DNA of 64,000 nucleotides from Anaerolineae bacterium (lineage in GTDB: Bacteria > Pseudomonadota > Alphaproteobacteria > DSM-16000 > Inquilinaceae). Below the pieces are notes generated by a model, which saw only the letters and a list, made by a program, of their open reading frames with translations, was not told the DNA's origin and made no database searches. This document shows, in pieces, positions 27,403 to 37,044 of this stretch. Location: contig JANQQD010000255.1 of NCBI GenBank assembly GCA_028285185.1, forward strand, positions 20,570 to 84,569, written 5' to 3'. The stretch's first letter is position 1; each line of letters opens with the position of its first letter. The translations under genes were made by a program, and so were the position numbers.

Positions 27403-28097
27403 TCATTTTCTCCCGCGATGAGGTCGCGGCTCCAATTGAGGCCGTGGACGTAGATTCCGAGGGGGTTCCTCCTGAGCGCCTCTTCGGTGCGCGGCAGCTG
27501 CAGGACAATGGAGAGGACGGCCGTGTAGCGCGTAGTCCCTGCCAATGCGCCGTTCTCGTAAGCGCGCTCGCGCCAGCGCACGTCGAAGCTGTCGCCAGAC
27601 GAGCGCACAACGCTGGTCACTTCGACGGTGACCGTGCGCTGACCGATGTTGGAGAACGGGTCGTTCTCGCGGGCGTAGTCGTTGAGCGTATTGGCGGCCT
27701 GTGGCGTCGCGTAGTCGTAGGCTCTCAGCCAATTCTGCCGCACGACGATGGGATCGATCGACAGTGAGCGGACATTCTCGATGAAACGCGCCAGGTGGTA
27801 GGCGATCTGCGCGTCGGCCGGGTCGTAGCTGGCAATAGCGGGACCCACCGCACGGACCTCGCCAAGTGTGCTGACCTCGACGACGTAGGGTGTGATGGTG
27901 CTGCGCCCGGCCTGCCAGACCACCCCTCCGGAAAGCCCGATCGCGAGCACGAGGCAGCCAAACGCCATTAGCCGCCAGTTCCGCGCCTGAACACGGGCGG
28001 AGCCGATACGCTCGTCCCAGACCTGGGCCGCCTTCTGATATGGCGTGACTGGCGTCGGCGTCTGGCCGTAGCTGGTCGTCGATCGCTTGAACATCAC
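27399..28097 (-). CDS. trbF: Conjugal transfer protein TrbF (VirB8-like)
   Basis: The 232-residue protein has a short cytoplasmic part, a single membrane helix (LMAFGCLVLAIGLSGGVVW, near residue 45) and a periplasmic VirB8-like domain (YHLARFIENVRSLSIDP, VRQNWLRAYDY). VirB8 proteins nucleate assembly of the inner-membrane complex. It overlaps its neighbours by 4 bp, so trbI-G-F-L are translated as one unit. Confidence 0.92.
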   Translation of the reverse strand: MMFKRSTTSYGQTPTPVTPYQKAAQVWDERIGSARVQARNWRLMAFGCLVLAIGLSGGVVWQAGRSTITPYVVEVSTLGEVRAVGPAIASYDPADAQIAYHLARFIENVRSLSIDPIVVRQNWLRAYDYATPQAANTLNDYARENDPFSNIGQRTVTVEVTSVVRSSGDSFDVRWRERAYENGALAGTTRYTAVLSIVLQLPRTEEALRRNPLGIYVHGLNWSRDLIAGENE

Positions 28098-29425
28098 TCC
28101 TCGTCCCTCAGTCGCGGGTTGTCGCCGGACGCCGGCCGGTCGCCTTCACGGATCGTGTGTGCGGTGATGGTCGCGCCCTCACGCAGGCGTTGTTCGCGGC
28201 GCAGCCTTTGCGCCCAGCCGGGCGCGCCACTGGCGGCCGCCACGGCCGCTGGCGCCTCGCTGCTTGAGGGGAGCGTACCGCCTGTGGCGGCATACGCGCC
28301 GCGCTGGCCGGATTGAAACGACTGGCGGACACCGGACGTGGCCCGGTCAGCAAAGCCGCGCACGCCCTGGCCGATAGCGCCGGCACCGGCGCGCGCCATG
28401 CCAGCGACGCCGGCGGCAACACCCGCAGCGCCCGAAGCGCCCGATGCTGCGCGCCCAAGCCCGTAGGCGCCGCTGGCGCCGCCAGCAACGGAGGCGGCGG
28501 CCTTTGTCGCACCTGCCGCGCCCGCACCGAGTGCGCGAGCGCCGCCCATTGCGACACTGGCTCCCGCAGCTCCGCCGATGGCGAGCCCGGCGACAGATCC
28601 GACAGCGGCGCCAGCGCCGAGCTGCGGCGCCCCTGAGACGAGCCCGGCCGCAATGCCGGGACCGAAGACCCCGAGCATGAAGATTGCCAGCGCGCCAAGG
28701 ACGGTCGATAGCGCTTGTTCGATGGTGATGTCCCCGCCCGCAAAGGACGCGGCGAAGGCGCCGAACAACGTCGAGCCGATGCCGACGATCACAGCCAGCA
28801 CCATGAGCTTGATGCCAGCCGCGATGACGTTGCCGAGCACCCGTTCTGCGAGGAAGGCCGTCTTGCCCCAGAGGGCAAACGGGACAAGCACGAAGCCCGC
28901 GAGCGTCGTCAGCTTGAATTCCAGGATGGTGATGAAGAGTTGGATCGCGAGGATGAAGAAGGCGAGCAGCACGATGATCCAGGCGATCATCAGCACGGCG
29001 ATCTGCACGAAATTCTCGAAGAACGCGATCGGGCCGATAAGATCGCTGACTTCGGCCAGAAGCGGCTGGGCAGCGACAAAGCCGGTCTCCGCGACGAAGC
29101 CCGGACGCACGAGGTCGTCGGCGCCGATGGGCGACCCGGTCGCCCTCAAGCCCAATCCGGCGAAGGAATCGAAAATGACGTCCGCGAGAAAGGAGAAGTT
29201 GTTCAGGATGAGGGCGAAGGCGCCGACGTAGAGGACCTTTTTGATCAGCGCCGGGATGATCGCCTTGTCATCCGCCATGGCCCAGAAGAGCCCCGCGAGA
29301 GTGATGTCGATCCCGATCAGGATGGTTGTGAGGAACGCAATGTCCGGCGTCAGCAGGCCAAAGCCGGAATCGATGTAGGTGACGAAAGTCTCCGTAAACT
29401 GATCGATGACGTTGAGGTCTTCCAT
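28094..29425 (-). CDS. trbL: Conjugal transfer protein TrbL (VirB6-like)
   Basis: The 443-residue polytopic membrane protein has about six hydrophobic segments between residues 20 and 260 (for example FLTTILIGIDITLAGLFW and IAVLMIAWIIVLLAFFIL). It ends in a long Gly/Ala-rich tail with low-complexity GAAGAxxA runs, then a charged C terminus. VirB6-type proteins form part of the inner-membrane DNA passage. The Gly/Ala tail is longer than the membrane core suggests is needed, but such tails are common in this family. Confidence 0.9.
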   Translation of the reverse strand: MEDLNVIDQFTETFVTYIDSGFGLLTPDIAFLTTILIGIDITLAGLFWAMADDKAIIPALIKKVLYVGAFALILNNFSFLADVIFDSFAGLGLRATGSPIGADDLVRPGFVAETGFVAAQPLLAEVSDLIGPIAFFENFVQIAVLMIAWIIVLLAFFILAIQLFITILEFKLTTLAGFVLVPFALWGKTAFLAERVLGNVIAAGIKLMVLAVIVGIGSTLFGAFAASFAGGDITIEQALSTVLGALAIFMLGVFGPGIAAGLVSGAPQLGAGAAVGSVAGLAIGGAAGASVAMGGARALGAGAAGATKAAASVAGGASGAYGLGRAASGASGAAGVAAGVAGMARAGAGAIGQGVRGFADRATSGVRQSFQSGQRGAYAATGGTLPSSSEAPAAVAAASGAPGWAQRLRREQRLREGATITAHTIREGDRPASGDNPRLRDEE

Positions 29426-29440
29426 CGCGCACCTCTTTGA

Positions 29441-30166
29441 CTAGCGCCGCGTGTACGCGTTGCCGTCGCCCATGAACCGGACGAAACGGGCGCGCGCCTG
29501 TTCGCGCGCCGCCACCGCGCGGGCGCGGTCCAGCGCGTCAGCGCGGGCCGAAGCCGCGACAAGGGTCTGAAGCTGCATGGTCTGCTTGGCGGCAAGTGCA
29601 GTCAGCTGATTGCCAGCCTGCGCGACCTGGAGGTTACCGACGGCGCCTTGGCTCTCGGCGATGAGGGAGTCGAGCGTCACGCTGTCGGTGCGAACCTGAC
29701 CGACGACTTCCGCCTGGACTTCGAGGCTGTGCTTGAAGCCCTCACGCGCCAGCGTCCAGGCCTCGTGGGCATCGGCGATGATCTGCGAGGAGGTGACTGC
29801 CGCGGCATATTGTTCGGGGAACAGCCGGCGGTATTCGCTGTCGATGACCGAAACCTGATAGGCGATACCTCTGGCGGTGGAAATCAGCGCATCGACCCGC
29901 GCGAGCGAGGTCCTGAGATCGGCCGCCACGGAATGCGGCAGGTTGGCCAGGTTCTGCGCCTGGTTGATCAGCATTTGGGCCTCATTGGCGAGCTGCTTCA
30001 CCTGATTGCTGATCTGCTGGAGGGTACGCGCCGCCGTCAGGATGTTTTCGGCGTGGTTGGCCGGATCATAGACGACGTCGCCGATGCCGAAGATGGCGTG
30101 GGCATTCTGGATCGGCGCCATGGCCAGGCCTGCGGCAGCCACGGCCGCCAGAAGTTTACGTTTCAT
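29441..30166 (-). CDS. trbJ: Conjugal transfer protein TrbJ (VirB5-like)
   Basis: I start at the ATG at 30166, which gives a clean signal peptide (KLLAAVAAAGLAMAPIQNAHA) and overlaps the trbE end by 11 bp; the longer frame to 30289 is trbE antisense-free but lacks a signal. The mature protein is mostly coiled helix with repeated small/polar residues (ARTLQQISNQVKQLANEAQ). VirB5 proteins are minor pilus or surface components that contact recipient cells. Confidence 0.88.
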   Translation of the reverse strand: MKRKLLAAVAAAGLAMAPIQNAHAIFGIGDVVYDPANHAENILTAARTLQQISNQVKQLANEAQMLINQAQNLANLPHSVAADLRTSLARVDALISTARGIAYQVSVIDSEYRRLFPEQYAAAVTSSQIIADAHEAWTLAREGFKHSLEVQAEVVGQVRTDSVTLDSLIAESQGAVGNLQVAQAGNQLTALAAKQTMQLQTLVAASARADALDRARAVAAREQARARFVRFMGDGNAYTRR

Positions 30167-32606
30167 GGGTATCCTCCGTGTCGGGATGGTTGGGGGTCTG
30201 GTTATCGGCAGCCACGAGGTCAGCGGCCCAGTCGAGGCCTTTCGCCCGCAGCCAGGAGTCAGCGAACTCGTCTTCACCATGAGCGGCAATCAGCTCGTCC
30301 ATCAGAGCGTGATCCTGCTTGGTGGAGGCGGCGGTGAAGGCAAGCGCGACTTCGCCGAGGCTGAGCTCGAACAGCCGGTTCCCTTGACGCGATTGGTAGT
30401 AGTAGTCGCGCTTGGGCACGGCGCGGGCGACGATTTCGATCTGCCGGTCGTTAAGTCCGAAGGCTTCGTAGACTGTTTTCGCTTGGGGCTCGATCGCCCG
30501 GTCGTTGGGCAAGAAGATACGGCTCGGACAGCTCTCGATGATTGCCGACGCAATAGAGCTTCCGGCGATGTCCGACAGGCCCTGCGTGGCGAAGATGACG
30601 GAGACGTTCTGCTTGCGGAGGGTCTTCAGCCACTCGCGGATACGCGCGGCGAAGGCCGGATTGTCGAGGAAAAGCCATGCCTCATCGAGAATCAGAAGTG
30701 ACGGCCGGCCGTCGAAGCGCGCTTCGAGCCGATGGAAGAGATGGGTGAGCACCGGCGGCACGGCGCCGGCCTCGTGCATCAGCTCCTCCATCTCGAAGCA
30801 CTGGATGGCGCCCAGCGTCAGGCTGTCGTCGTCGGCGTCGAGGAGCCGGCCGTAAGGCCCTTCTAGCGTATAAGGCTGGAGCGCTTGACGGAGTTCGCTC
30901 CGCTGCAGAAGCGTCGCAAGCCCCGTAAGCGTGCGTTCGGACGTGGGCGCTGCCGCAAGATTCGAGAGGGCCGACCAGACCGCATCTTTCACCTCGGGCG
31001 TCACGGCCACGCCCTCATGGGCGACCAGGCCTAGGACCCAATCGTGCGCAAAGGAGCGCTCCGCGGTGACATCGATCCTGGCAAGCGGCTGAAACGCCAG
31101 AGCGCCCTCCGCCCCGAGATCGAATTGGGCGCCGCCCATGCCGAGCACCGCCGCACGCGCGGAACCGCCCTTGTCGAAGATCGTGACCTGAGCGTTCTCG
31201 TAGCGGCGGAACTGGAGCGCGATCAGCGCCAGCAGGACCGATTTGCCGGCGCCGGTCGGTCCGACCACGAGCGTGTGGCCGACATCGCCGAAATGGGTGG
31301 CGAGCCGGAACGGCGTCGTCTCATTCGTCCGTACCGTGAGGAGCGGAGGGCCGCCCAGATGCTCGTTGCGCGCCGGTCCCGCCCAGGTCGCAGACAACGG
31401 CATCATGTGCGCTAGGTTCAGCGTGTTGACCGGCGCCTGCCGGACGTTGGCATAGACCTGGCCCGGCAGCGAAGAGAGCCAAGCTTCGACCGCATTCGCG
31501 CTTTCCTCGATGGTGGCAAAGCCGCGACCGTCGATGACTCGTTGGGCGGCACGGACCTTCTCTCGAACAACGGCGGCATCGCCATCCCAGACCACAAAAG
31601 TCGTCGTGACGTAGCCGTAGGAAACGAGGTCGGCGCCGAGCTCCTGCAGCGCCGCATCGGCATCCGCGGTCTTGTTGTCCGCGTCCGTATCGACGAGAAC
31701 CGATTGCTCGTTGGTGAGCACTTCCTTGATGATGGCGGAGATCGACTTGCGCTTCGCGAACCATTGGCGGCGAAAGCGCTTGATCGACTTTTCCGCCTCC
31801 GCCTTGTCGAGGGGGATGAACCGCGTCATCCAACGGTACTCGAAGCCGAGGTGATTGAGCCCGTCGAGCAGACCCGGTGTGGTCGAGCCAGGGAAACCTA
31901 AGACCGTTAGAACCCGGAGATGCGCGTCGCCCAGCATGGGCGCGAGCCCGCCGGTCAGCGCGGTGTCGACCAGAACGGCGTCGAGATATGCGGGAATCTC
32001 TGGCACGGCCAACGACACGCGCCGATTCGATATGCAATCGTGCAGATAGGTGAGCGTCTCTTCGTCGCTGAGCGGCTCGGCCTCCGGCATGAGTTGCGCC
32101 AGAAGGTCGAGCGCGCGGTCGGTTTGCCGGATGAAGGCGTCGAGATGATCGCGGTAATCGAGGCCGCGGCGTTTCCCTTCGCTTTCGATTAGAAGCTGCT
32201 CCGCGCGGCCGATGTTCTCGGCCGGCGGCAGATGGGCGAAAGTCAGGATGTAGCGGCTTTCGAACAGGGCGCCCGACTCGGTGAAGGCGGCCCGCCGCTC
32301 CTCATCGACCAGCCTGGAAAGCGGGTCCAGAAAGTTGGACTGCGGATAATCCCGCGCCGGATGCCGCTCCGCCTCGAAGAAGAGTGCCCAACCGGACCCA
32401 AAACGTCTCAGCACGTTATTGATCCGCGCGCAGGTGGCGACGAGCTCGGTCTCGGTGGCGCTTTCAAGGTCCGGACCGCGGAACCGCGCCGAGCGCTGGA
32501 AGCTGCCGTCCTTATTGAGGACAACGCCCGGCGCCACCAAGCAGGCCCACGGCAGATAGTCGGCAAGCAATGCCGGCGGTGAGCGGTATTCCGCCAGACT
32601 CAACAT
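30156..32606 (-). CDS. trbE: Conjugal transfer ATPase TrbE (VirB4-like)
   Basis: The start is the ATG at 32606 (MLSLAEYRSPPALLADYLPW). The 816-residue protein has the Walker A motif GPTGAGKSVLL near residue 450 and the Walker B motif SLLILDEAWLF near 640, plus a TraE/VirB4 C-terminal region. VirB4 ATPases energise pilus assembly and DNA transfer. It overlaps trbD by 7 bp and trbJ by 11 bp. Confidence 0.95.
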   Translation of the reverse strand: MLSLAEYRSPPALLADYLPWACLVAPGVVLNKDGSFQRSARFRGPDLESATETELVATCARINNVLRRFGSGWALFFEAERHPARDYPQSNFLDPLSRLVDEERRAAFTESGALFESRYILTFAHLPPAENIGRAEQLLIESEGKRRGLDYRDHLDAFIRQTDRALDLLAQLMPEAEPLSDEETLTYLHDCISNRRVSLAVPEIPAYLDAVLVDTALTGGLAPMLGDAHLRVLTVLGFPGSTTPGLLDGLNHLGFEYRWMTRFIPLDKAEAEKSIKRFRRQWFAKRKSISAIIKEVLTNEQSVLVDTDADNKTADADAALQELGADLVSYGYVTTTFVVWDGDAAVVREKVRAAQRVIDGRGFATIEESANAVEAWLSSLPGQVYANVRQAPVNTLNLAHMMPLSATWAGPARNEHLGGPPLLTVRTNETTPFRLATHFGDVGHTLVVGPTGAGKSVLLALIALQFRRYENAQVTIFDKGGSARAAVLGMGGAQFDLGAEGALAFQPLARIDVTAERSFAHDWVLGLVAHEGVAVTPEVKDAVWSALSNLAAAPTSERTLTGLATLLQRSELRQALQPYTLEGPYGRLLDADDDSLTLGAIQCFEMEELMHEAGAVPPVLTHLFHRLEARFDGRPSLLILDEAWLFLDNPAFAARIREWLKTLRKQNVSVIFATQGLSDIAGSSIASAIIESCPSRIFLPNDRAIEPQAKTVYEAFGLNDRQIEIVARAVPKRDYYYQSRQGNRLFELSLGEVALAFTAASTKQDHALMDELIAAHGEDEFADSWLRAKGLDWAADLVAADNQTPNHPDTEDTHET

Positions 32607-32857
32607 GAGAGATGGCCCTTGTGGCGGATGTGACGGACCAGGACTTCCATGAAGGCCGGGTCCTTGCGCGCGGCGTAGACGGCGGCTGCATGACCGACGA
32701 GCCAAACCGCGATGCCTGCGAGCCAGAGTTGGAGGCCGAGCCCCAGGGCGGCGGCGAGCGTGCCGTTGACGATCGCGACCGTGCGCGGTGCGCCGCCCAT
32801 CAAGATCGGCTCGGTCAGCGCGCGGTGAAGCGGGATCTCATAACCCTCGACCCTCAT
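32600..32857 (-). CDS. trbD: Conjugal transfer protein TrbD (VirB3-like)
   Basis: The 85-residue protein starts MRVEGYEIPLHRALTEPI with the VirB3 signature PILMGGAPR, then one or two membrane segments (GTLAAALGLGLQLWLAGIAVWL). VirB3 proteins are small inner-membrane components linked to VirB4, and the gene overlaps trbE and trbC accordingly. Confidence 0.9.
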   Translation of the reverse strand: MRVEGYEIPLHRALTEPILMGGAPRTVAIVNGTLAAALGLGLQLWLAGIAVWLVGHAAAVYAARKDPAFMEVLVRHIRHKGHLSC

Positions 32858-33204
32858 GCGATGAGCGCCCCGCCGCCGAAGGAAAAGAAGCTGAGGAAGA
32901 AGCTCGTCGCGGCGAACGCGATGGATAGGCCGAAAACGATCTGGATCAGCCGCCGGAAACCGCCGCTGGTCTCGCCGAAGGCAAGCGAAAGGCCGGTGAT
33001 CACGATAATGATGACGGCGATGATGCGGGCGACCGGCCCCTCGATCGATTCGAGGATCGCGGTAAGCGGCGCCTCCCACGGCATGCCCGAGCCGGCCGCG
33101 TGCGCGGCATCCGGCCAGGCAAGCGCAACACCAGTTATTAGACCGGTGATCGCAACCTGCCGGTAGGGGTGGCGGGCATAGTGATTGGCGGCGAATGGTT
33201 TCAT
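32854..33204 (-). CDS. trbC: Conjugal transfer pilin TrbC (VirB2-like)
   Basis: The ATG at 33204 starts a 116-residue pre-pilin with a long leader ending near AWPDAAHAAGSG, followed by two membrane helices (AVIIIVITGLSLAFGETSGG, then FGLSIAFAATSFFLSFF) joined by a short loop with FRRLIQ. This is the normal layout of VirB2 pilins, which polymerise into the conjugative pilus. It lies 16 bp after trbB. Confidence 0.9.
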   Translation of the reverse strand: MKPFAANHYARHPYRQVAITGLITGVALAWPDAAHAAGSGMPWEAPLTAILESIEGPVARIIAVIIIVITGLSLAFGETSGGFRRLIQIVFGLSIAFAATSFFLSFFSFGGGALIA

Positions 33205-33220
33205 ACGAACGTCTCCCTGG

Positions 33221-34201
33221 TCAGGCGGATGGAACGAGCTGGACGGGTGTGAGCGGCGCGAGTCGGTAATCCCCGTCCGATGCAAGGCCTTCGAGCGCGG
33301 CGACGGTTTCCACGCGGCGGCCGGAGCCACGGCCCTTGAGAAACACGACGACGTCGATCGCCTCGGCGATCAGCCGGCGCGGCACGGTGACGACCGCTTC
33401 CTGAATGAGCTGTTCGAGCCGGTAGAGCCCGGCATGGGCGGAGTTGGCGTGGAGCGTGGTAATTCCGCCGGGATGGCCCGTGTTCCAGGCCTTGAGCATA
33501 TCGAGCGCCTCGGAGCCTCGGACCTCGCCGACGATGATCCGGTCGGGTCGGAGCCGAAGCGTCGAGCGCACCAGATCGCCAAGGGATGCGACACCGGGCT
33601 TCGTCCGCAGACTGACGCAATCCTCTGCGGCGCAGTGAAGCTCGCGGGTATCCTCGATCAGGATCACCCGGTCGCCGCCGGTCGCGACTTCTGCGAGAAG
33701 CGCATTAACGAGCGTTGTCTTGCCCGAACTCGTACCGCCGACGACGACGATGTTCTTGTGCGCGCCGATAGCTTCTCGCAGAGCCTTTGCCTGGAGCGCG
33801 GTCATGATCCTGGCCTCGACGTAGTCGGAGAGCCGGTAGAGCACGCGCGCGGGCTTGCGGATGGCAAAGCACGGGGCCGGCGCCACTGGCGGCAACAACC
33901 CTTCGAACCGCTCGCCGCTCTCCGGCAGTTCGGCAGACACCACGGGACGCTCGCGGTGGCACTCCTGGCCGACATGGCTCGCCACCAGCCGAATGATCCG
34001 CTCGACTTCGGCGGCGCCGATCTGTTCGCCGGTCACAGCACGGCCATCGCCGTGGCGGTCGAGCCAAAGCCGGCCGTCGGGATTGACCATGACCTCAATG
34101 ACCGACGGATCGGCGAGCGCCTTTGCGATCGCCGGCCCCATGGCGGTGCGCAACATGCTGCGCTGACGATCGACGGTTGCTGGATGAAAGCGATCAGGCA
34201 T
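33221..34201 (-). CDS. trbB: Conjugal transfer ATPase TrbB (VirB11-like)
   Basis: I use the ATG at 34201 ([20 protein letters not shown]). The 326-residue protein carries Walker A GGTSSGKT at residues 155-162, the Asp box [12 protein letters not shown], and the Walker B/His box regions [19 protein letters not shown] and [15 protein letters not shown]. VirB11 ATPases form hexamers at the base of the channel and switch it between pilus building and DNA transfer. The gene overlaps the preceding RHH gene by 8 bp. Confidence 0.95.
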   Translation of the reverse strand: MPDRFHPATVDRQRSMLRTAMGPAIAKALADPSVIEVMVNPDGRLWLDRHGDGRAVTGEQIGAAEVERIIRLVASHVGQECHRERPVVSAELPESGERFEGLLPPVAPAPCFAIRKPARVLYRLSDYVEARIMTALQAKALREAIGAHKNIVVVGGTSSGKTTLVNALLAEVATGGDRVILIEDTRELHCAAEDCVSLRTKPGVASLGDLVRSTLRLRPDRIIVGEVRGSEALDMLKAWNTGHPGGITTLHANSAHAGLYRLEQLIQEAVVTVPRRLIAEAIDVVVFLKGRGSGRRVETVAALEGLASDGDYRLAPLTPVQLVPSA

Positions 34202-34718
34202 TGTCTGCCTCGCTTCGGGCCGCTGCCCCGTTTGGCTTTCCATCGTTCGGGGAAGCGGCGTCTCTTACGGCCCGCAAGGCGTCCAGTTCCTCCGGCGTGA
34301 AGAAGTCGCTCTCTTCTGCGCTGATCTCTTCGAGCACATCTCGGATCATGTTCTTGCCGCCCGCTAGGCGCCGCGCGAGCTGGCCGATGAAGTAATCGAA
34401 TCGCTCCTTGCCCAGCGCGCGAGCGGCATCCTGATCAACGTTCGGCAAGGGCGGCGTGACGGTCAGGAAGAAGCGGACAAAGAGCGCCAGTGTCTCGGTG
34501 GCGATGGAGAGGTTTCGTTCAAGCCGTTCATATTGCCGGGTCATCCGGTCGAGCCGCCGGATGAGCGCACCGTCGCGCTGGTCGTCGAACTCCTTCGAGA
34601 AAAAGCCCATCAGCGCCGCCTCGACCACAGCCGCCTTGGTGACGCCGGGCCGCTTGGCCGCGATCTCCACCTTGTCGAACAACTCATCGGCGACATGGAC
34701 GTTCAGGCGGGGTTTCAT
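34194..34718 (-). CDS. Ribbon-helix-helix (CopG-like) protein
   Basis: The 174-residue protein starts with a ribbon-helix-helix-like segment, LNVHVADELFDKVEIAAK followed by TKAAVVEAALMGFF, which would bind DNA as a dimer. The rest is helical, ending in a disordered Ala/Asp/Glu tail. A CopG-type gene between traG and trbB is standard in this transfer module and may control the operon. It lies 11 bp downstream of traG. Confidence 0.85.
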   Translation of the reverse strand: MKPRLNVHVADELFDKVEIAAKRPGVTKAAVVEAALMGFFSKEFDDQRDGALIRRLDRMTRQYERLERNLSIATETLALFVRFFLTVTPPLPNVDQDAARALGKERFDYFIGQLARRLAGGKNMIRDVLEEISAEESDFFTPEELDALRAVRDAASPNDGKPNGAAARSEADNA

Positions 34719-34729
34719 GGGCGTTTCCT

Positions 34730-36757
34730 CTAAAAGCTCGGAATCAGGTCGTCGTCGGCTTGGTCCATGGCGTGGGCGCGTCGGACCACCGCGGCGTTTC
34801 GGGCGAGCCGGTCCATCCGCCTGGCGTCGTTGGGGTCGAACTCGTCGTCGAGAAGACCGGCGTCAGGCGCTTTCTCAGGTTCGGCTTTCGCGGGCGCCTC
34901 GTCGGGCAGCGTAGGGTGACGTTTCAAGCCGCCGTCATTGTCGTCACCACTCGAAACAAGTTCGGACCAGGGCTTGATGAGCTCGGCATGAGGGGCGCGA
35001 ACCTGTCCCGACCAATCGTCGGCGCGGGATGGCGGACGGTCCGTATAGGAACCGTCCGCCTTGAGGGCCGGCGGGGGGCTCACTCGGCCCGTGAAATTGG
35101 CGTCTTCGAAATAGCGCAGCTTCTTCGCACGGATCGGCGCCTGGCCGGAGACCATGACCAGCTCCTCGTCGGTCGGCAGCTGCATGACCTCGCCGGGCGT
35201 CAGAAGCGGGCGCGCCGTCTCCTGCCGCGACACCATGACGTGCGCCAGCCAAGGAGCTAGGCGATGACCCGCATAGTTGCGTTGGGCGCGAAGCTCCGTG
35301 GCGGTTCCGAGTGAATCCGAGATGCGCTTGGCCGTACGCTCGTCATTCGAGGCGAAGGCGATCCGCACATGGCAATTGTCGAGAATGGCGTTGTTCTCGC
35401 CATAGGCCTTGGATATCTGATTGAGCGACTGCGCAATCAGGAAGCTGCGCACGCCGTATCCGGCCATGAAGGCGAGCGCGCTCTCGAAAAAATCGAGCCG
35501 CCCGAGCGCCGGGAACTCGTCCAGCATCATCAGAAGCAGGTGGCGGTGGCGCTTCCCGGGCTCGCCCTCCAAGCGCTCAGTCAGCCTGCGACCGATTTGA
35601 TTGAGGACCAATCTGACCAAGGGCTTCGTACGGGAGATGTCGGACGGCGGAATGACGAGGTAGAGCGAGACGGGACGCTCCGCGTCCATCAGATCGGCGA
35701 TACGCCATTCACAGGCGCTCGTCGTCTCCGCAACGGTCGGGTCGCGGTAGAGCCCAAGGAACGACATGGCGGTGGAGAGCACGCCGGAGCGCTCGTTCTC
35801 CGACTTGTTCAGGAGTTCCCGCGCGGCTTGAGCGACAACGGGATGGACTTGGGGCGCATCATCCGTCCCGAGATGATTGGTGCTCATCATGACACGGAGC
35901 GTTCGCTCGAAGGACCGCGACGGGTCGGAGAGGAACGCGGCCACACGAGCGAGCGTCTTTTCCTTCTCGGCGTAGAGCACGTGCAAGATGACGCCGACCA
36001 GCAATGCGTGGCTTGTTTTCTCCCAGTGATTCCGCCGTTCGAGAGCGCCTTCGGGATCAACCAGGATGTCGGCGATGTTCTGGACGTCGCGAACCTCGTG
36101 ACGACCCTTTCTGACTTCGAGGAGCGGGTTGTACTTCGCGCTCGCCGGATCGGTCGGATTGAACAGGACGCAGTGCGAGAAACGCTGTCGCCAGCCCGAG
36201 GTGAGCTGCCAATTTTCTCCTTTGATGTCGTGGACGACGGCGGAATGCGGCCAGGAAAGCAGCGTCGGTATGACGAGGCCGACGCCCTTGCCCGAGCGCG
36301 TCGGGGCGAAGCACATCACATGCTCCGGCCCGTCATGGCGCAGATAGCGATCCCTCAGCCTCCCGAGGAATACGCCGCACGCGTCGAACAAACCGGCGTT
36401 CGCGATCTCGCTTCTGGTCGCCCAGCGAGACGAACCGTAGGTCGTAACAAGCCGGTCTTGTCGCGCCCGCCAGAGCGACCCCGCGATCGCAACGATGACG
36501 CCGAGCATGCCGCCGGCGGCCGCCATCGCGCCGGCCCGGTTGAACACCGCCGGTGCGTAGGCCTCGTAGGCGTACCACCACTCAAAAAGCCGCCATGGGA
36601 TATAGAGAGGATAGCCGGCGACCTCGAACCAGGCCGGGCCAAGGCGCGGTTGATAGTCGAACTGTCCAGCCGTCCACTGTGTGGCGCCCCACATTGCGCC
36701 GATCACGATCGCGAAGACGATCAGGATCTGGCCTATGAGGAGCTTGGTCGGGGTCAT
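34730..36757 (-). CDS. traG: Type IV coupling protein TraG (VirD4-like)
   Basis: The start at the ATG 36757 (MTPTKLLIGQ) gives a 675-residue protein with two N-terminal membrane helices (ILIVFAIVIGAMWG and AGGMLGVIVAIAGSLW). Walker A PTRSGKGVG is near residue 152 and Walker B LLLMMLDEFPALGR near 415. Coupling proteins bring the relaxase-DNA complex to the Trb channel and pump the strand. It is the first gene of the minus-strand trb operon. Confidence 0.95.
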   Translation of the reverse strand: MTPTKLLIGQILIVFAIVIGAMWGATQWTAGQFDYQPRLGPAWFEVAGYPLYIPWRLFEWWYAYEAYAPAVFNRAGAMAAAGGMLGVIVAIAGSLWRARQDRLVTTYGSSRWATRSEIANAGLFDACGVFLGRLRDRYLRHDGPEHVMCFAPTRSGKGVGLVIPTLLSWPHSAVVHDIKGENWQLTSGWRQRFSHCVLFNPTDPASAKYNPLLEVRKGRHEVRDVQNIADILVDPEGALERRNHWEKTSHALLVGVILHVLYAEKEKTLARVAAFLSDPSRSFERTLRVMMSTNHLGTDDAPQVHPVVAQAARELLNKSENERSGVLSTAMSFLGLYRDPTVAETTSACEWRIADLMDAERPVSLYLVIPPSDISRTKPLVRLVLNQIGRRLTERLEGEPGKRHRHLLLMMLDEFPALGRLDFFESALAFMAGYGVRSFLIAQSLNQISKAYGENNAILDNCHVRIAFASNDERTAKRISDSLGTATELRAQRNYAGHRLAPWLAHVMVSRQETARPLLTPGEVMQLPTDEELVMVSGQAPIRAKKLRYFEDANFTGRVSPPPALKADGSYTDRPPSRADDWSGQVRAPHAELIKPWSELVSSGDDNDGGLKRHPTLPDEAPAKAEPEKAPDAGLLDDEFDPNDARRMDRLARNAAVVRRAHAMDQADDDLIPSF

Positions 36758-37044
36758 CGATCCTTCGCCACTATTCGAGCCAAAGGCTCGTTCGAATTCG
36801 GCCAAAGATCGCGATGAATTTACCTGTCAATCAATGAAGTAACTTCCAGTGTTATCCAAGTACGGAAGAAAGAAGAAGAGAGCGCCAACAAAGGCGAACA
36901 CTACCCAAGTCCATCAGACCTTATCTTTTCGCGCCGGCCGCGTTATGATCTTGGCTGGAGCTGGACCGAAGCGTTGGTGCATCACCGGTCCCGCAAAAAG
37001 GCCAACAATCATTGGGACCTGAGGGGGTGGAGAAGGAGTCATCC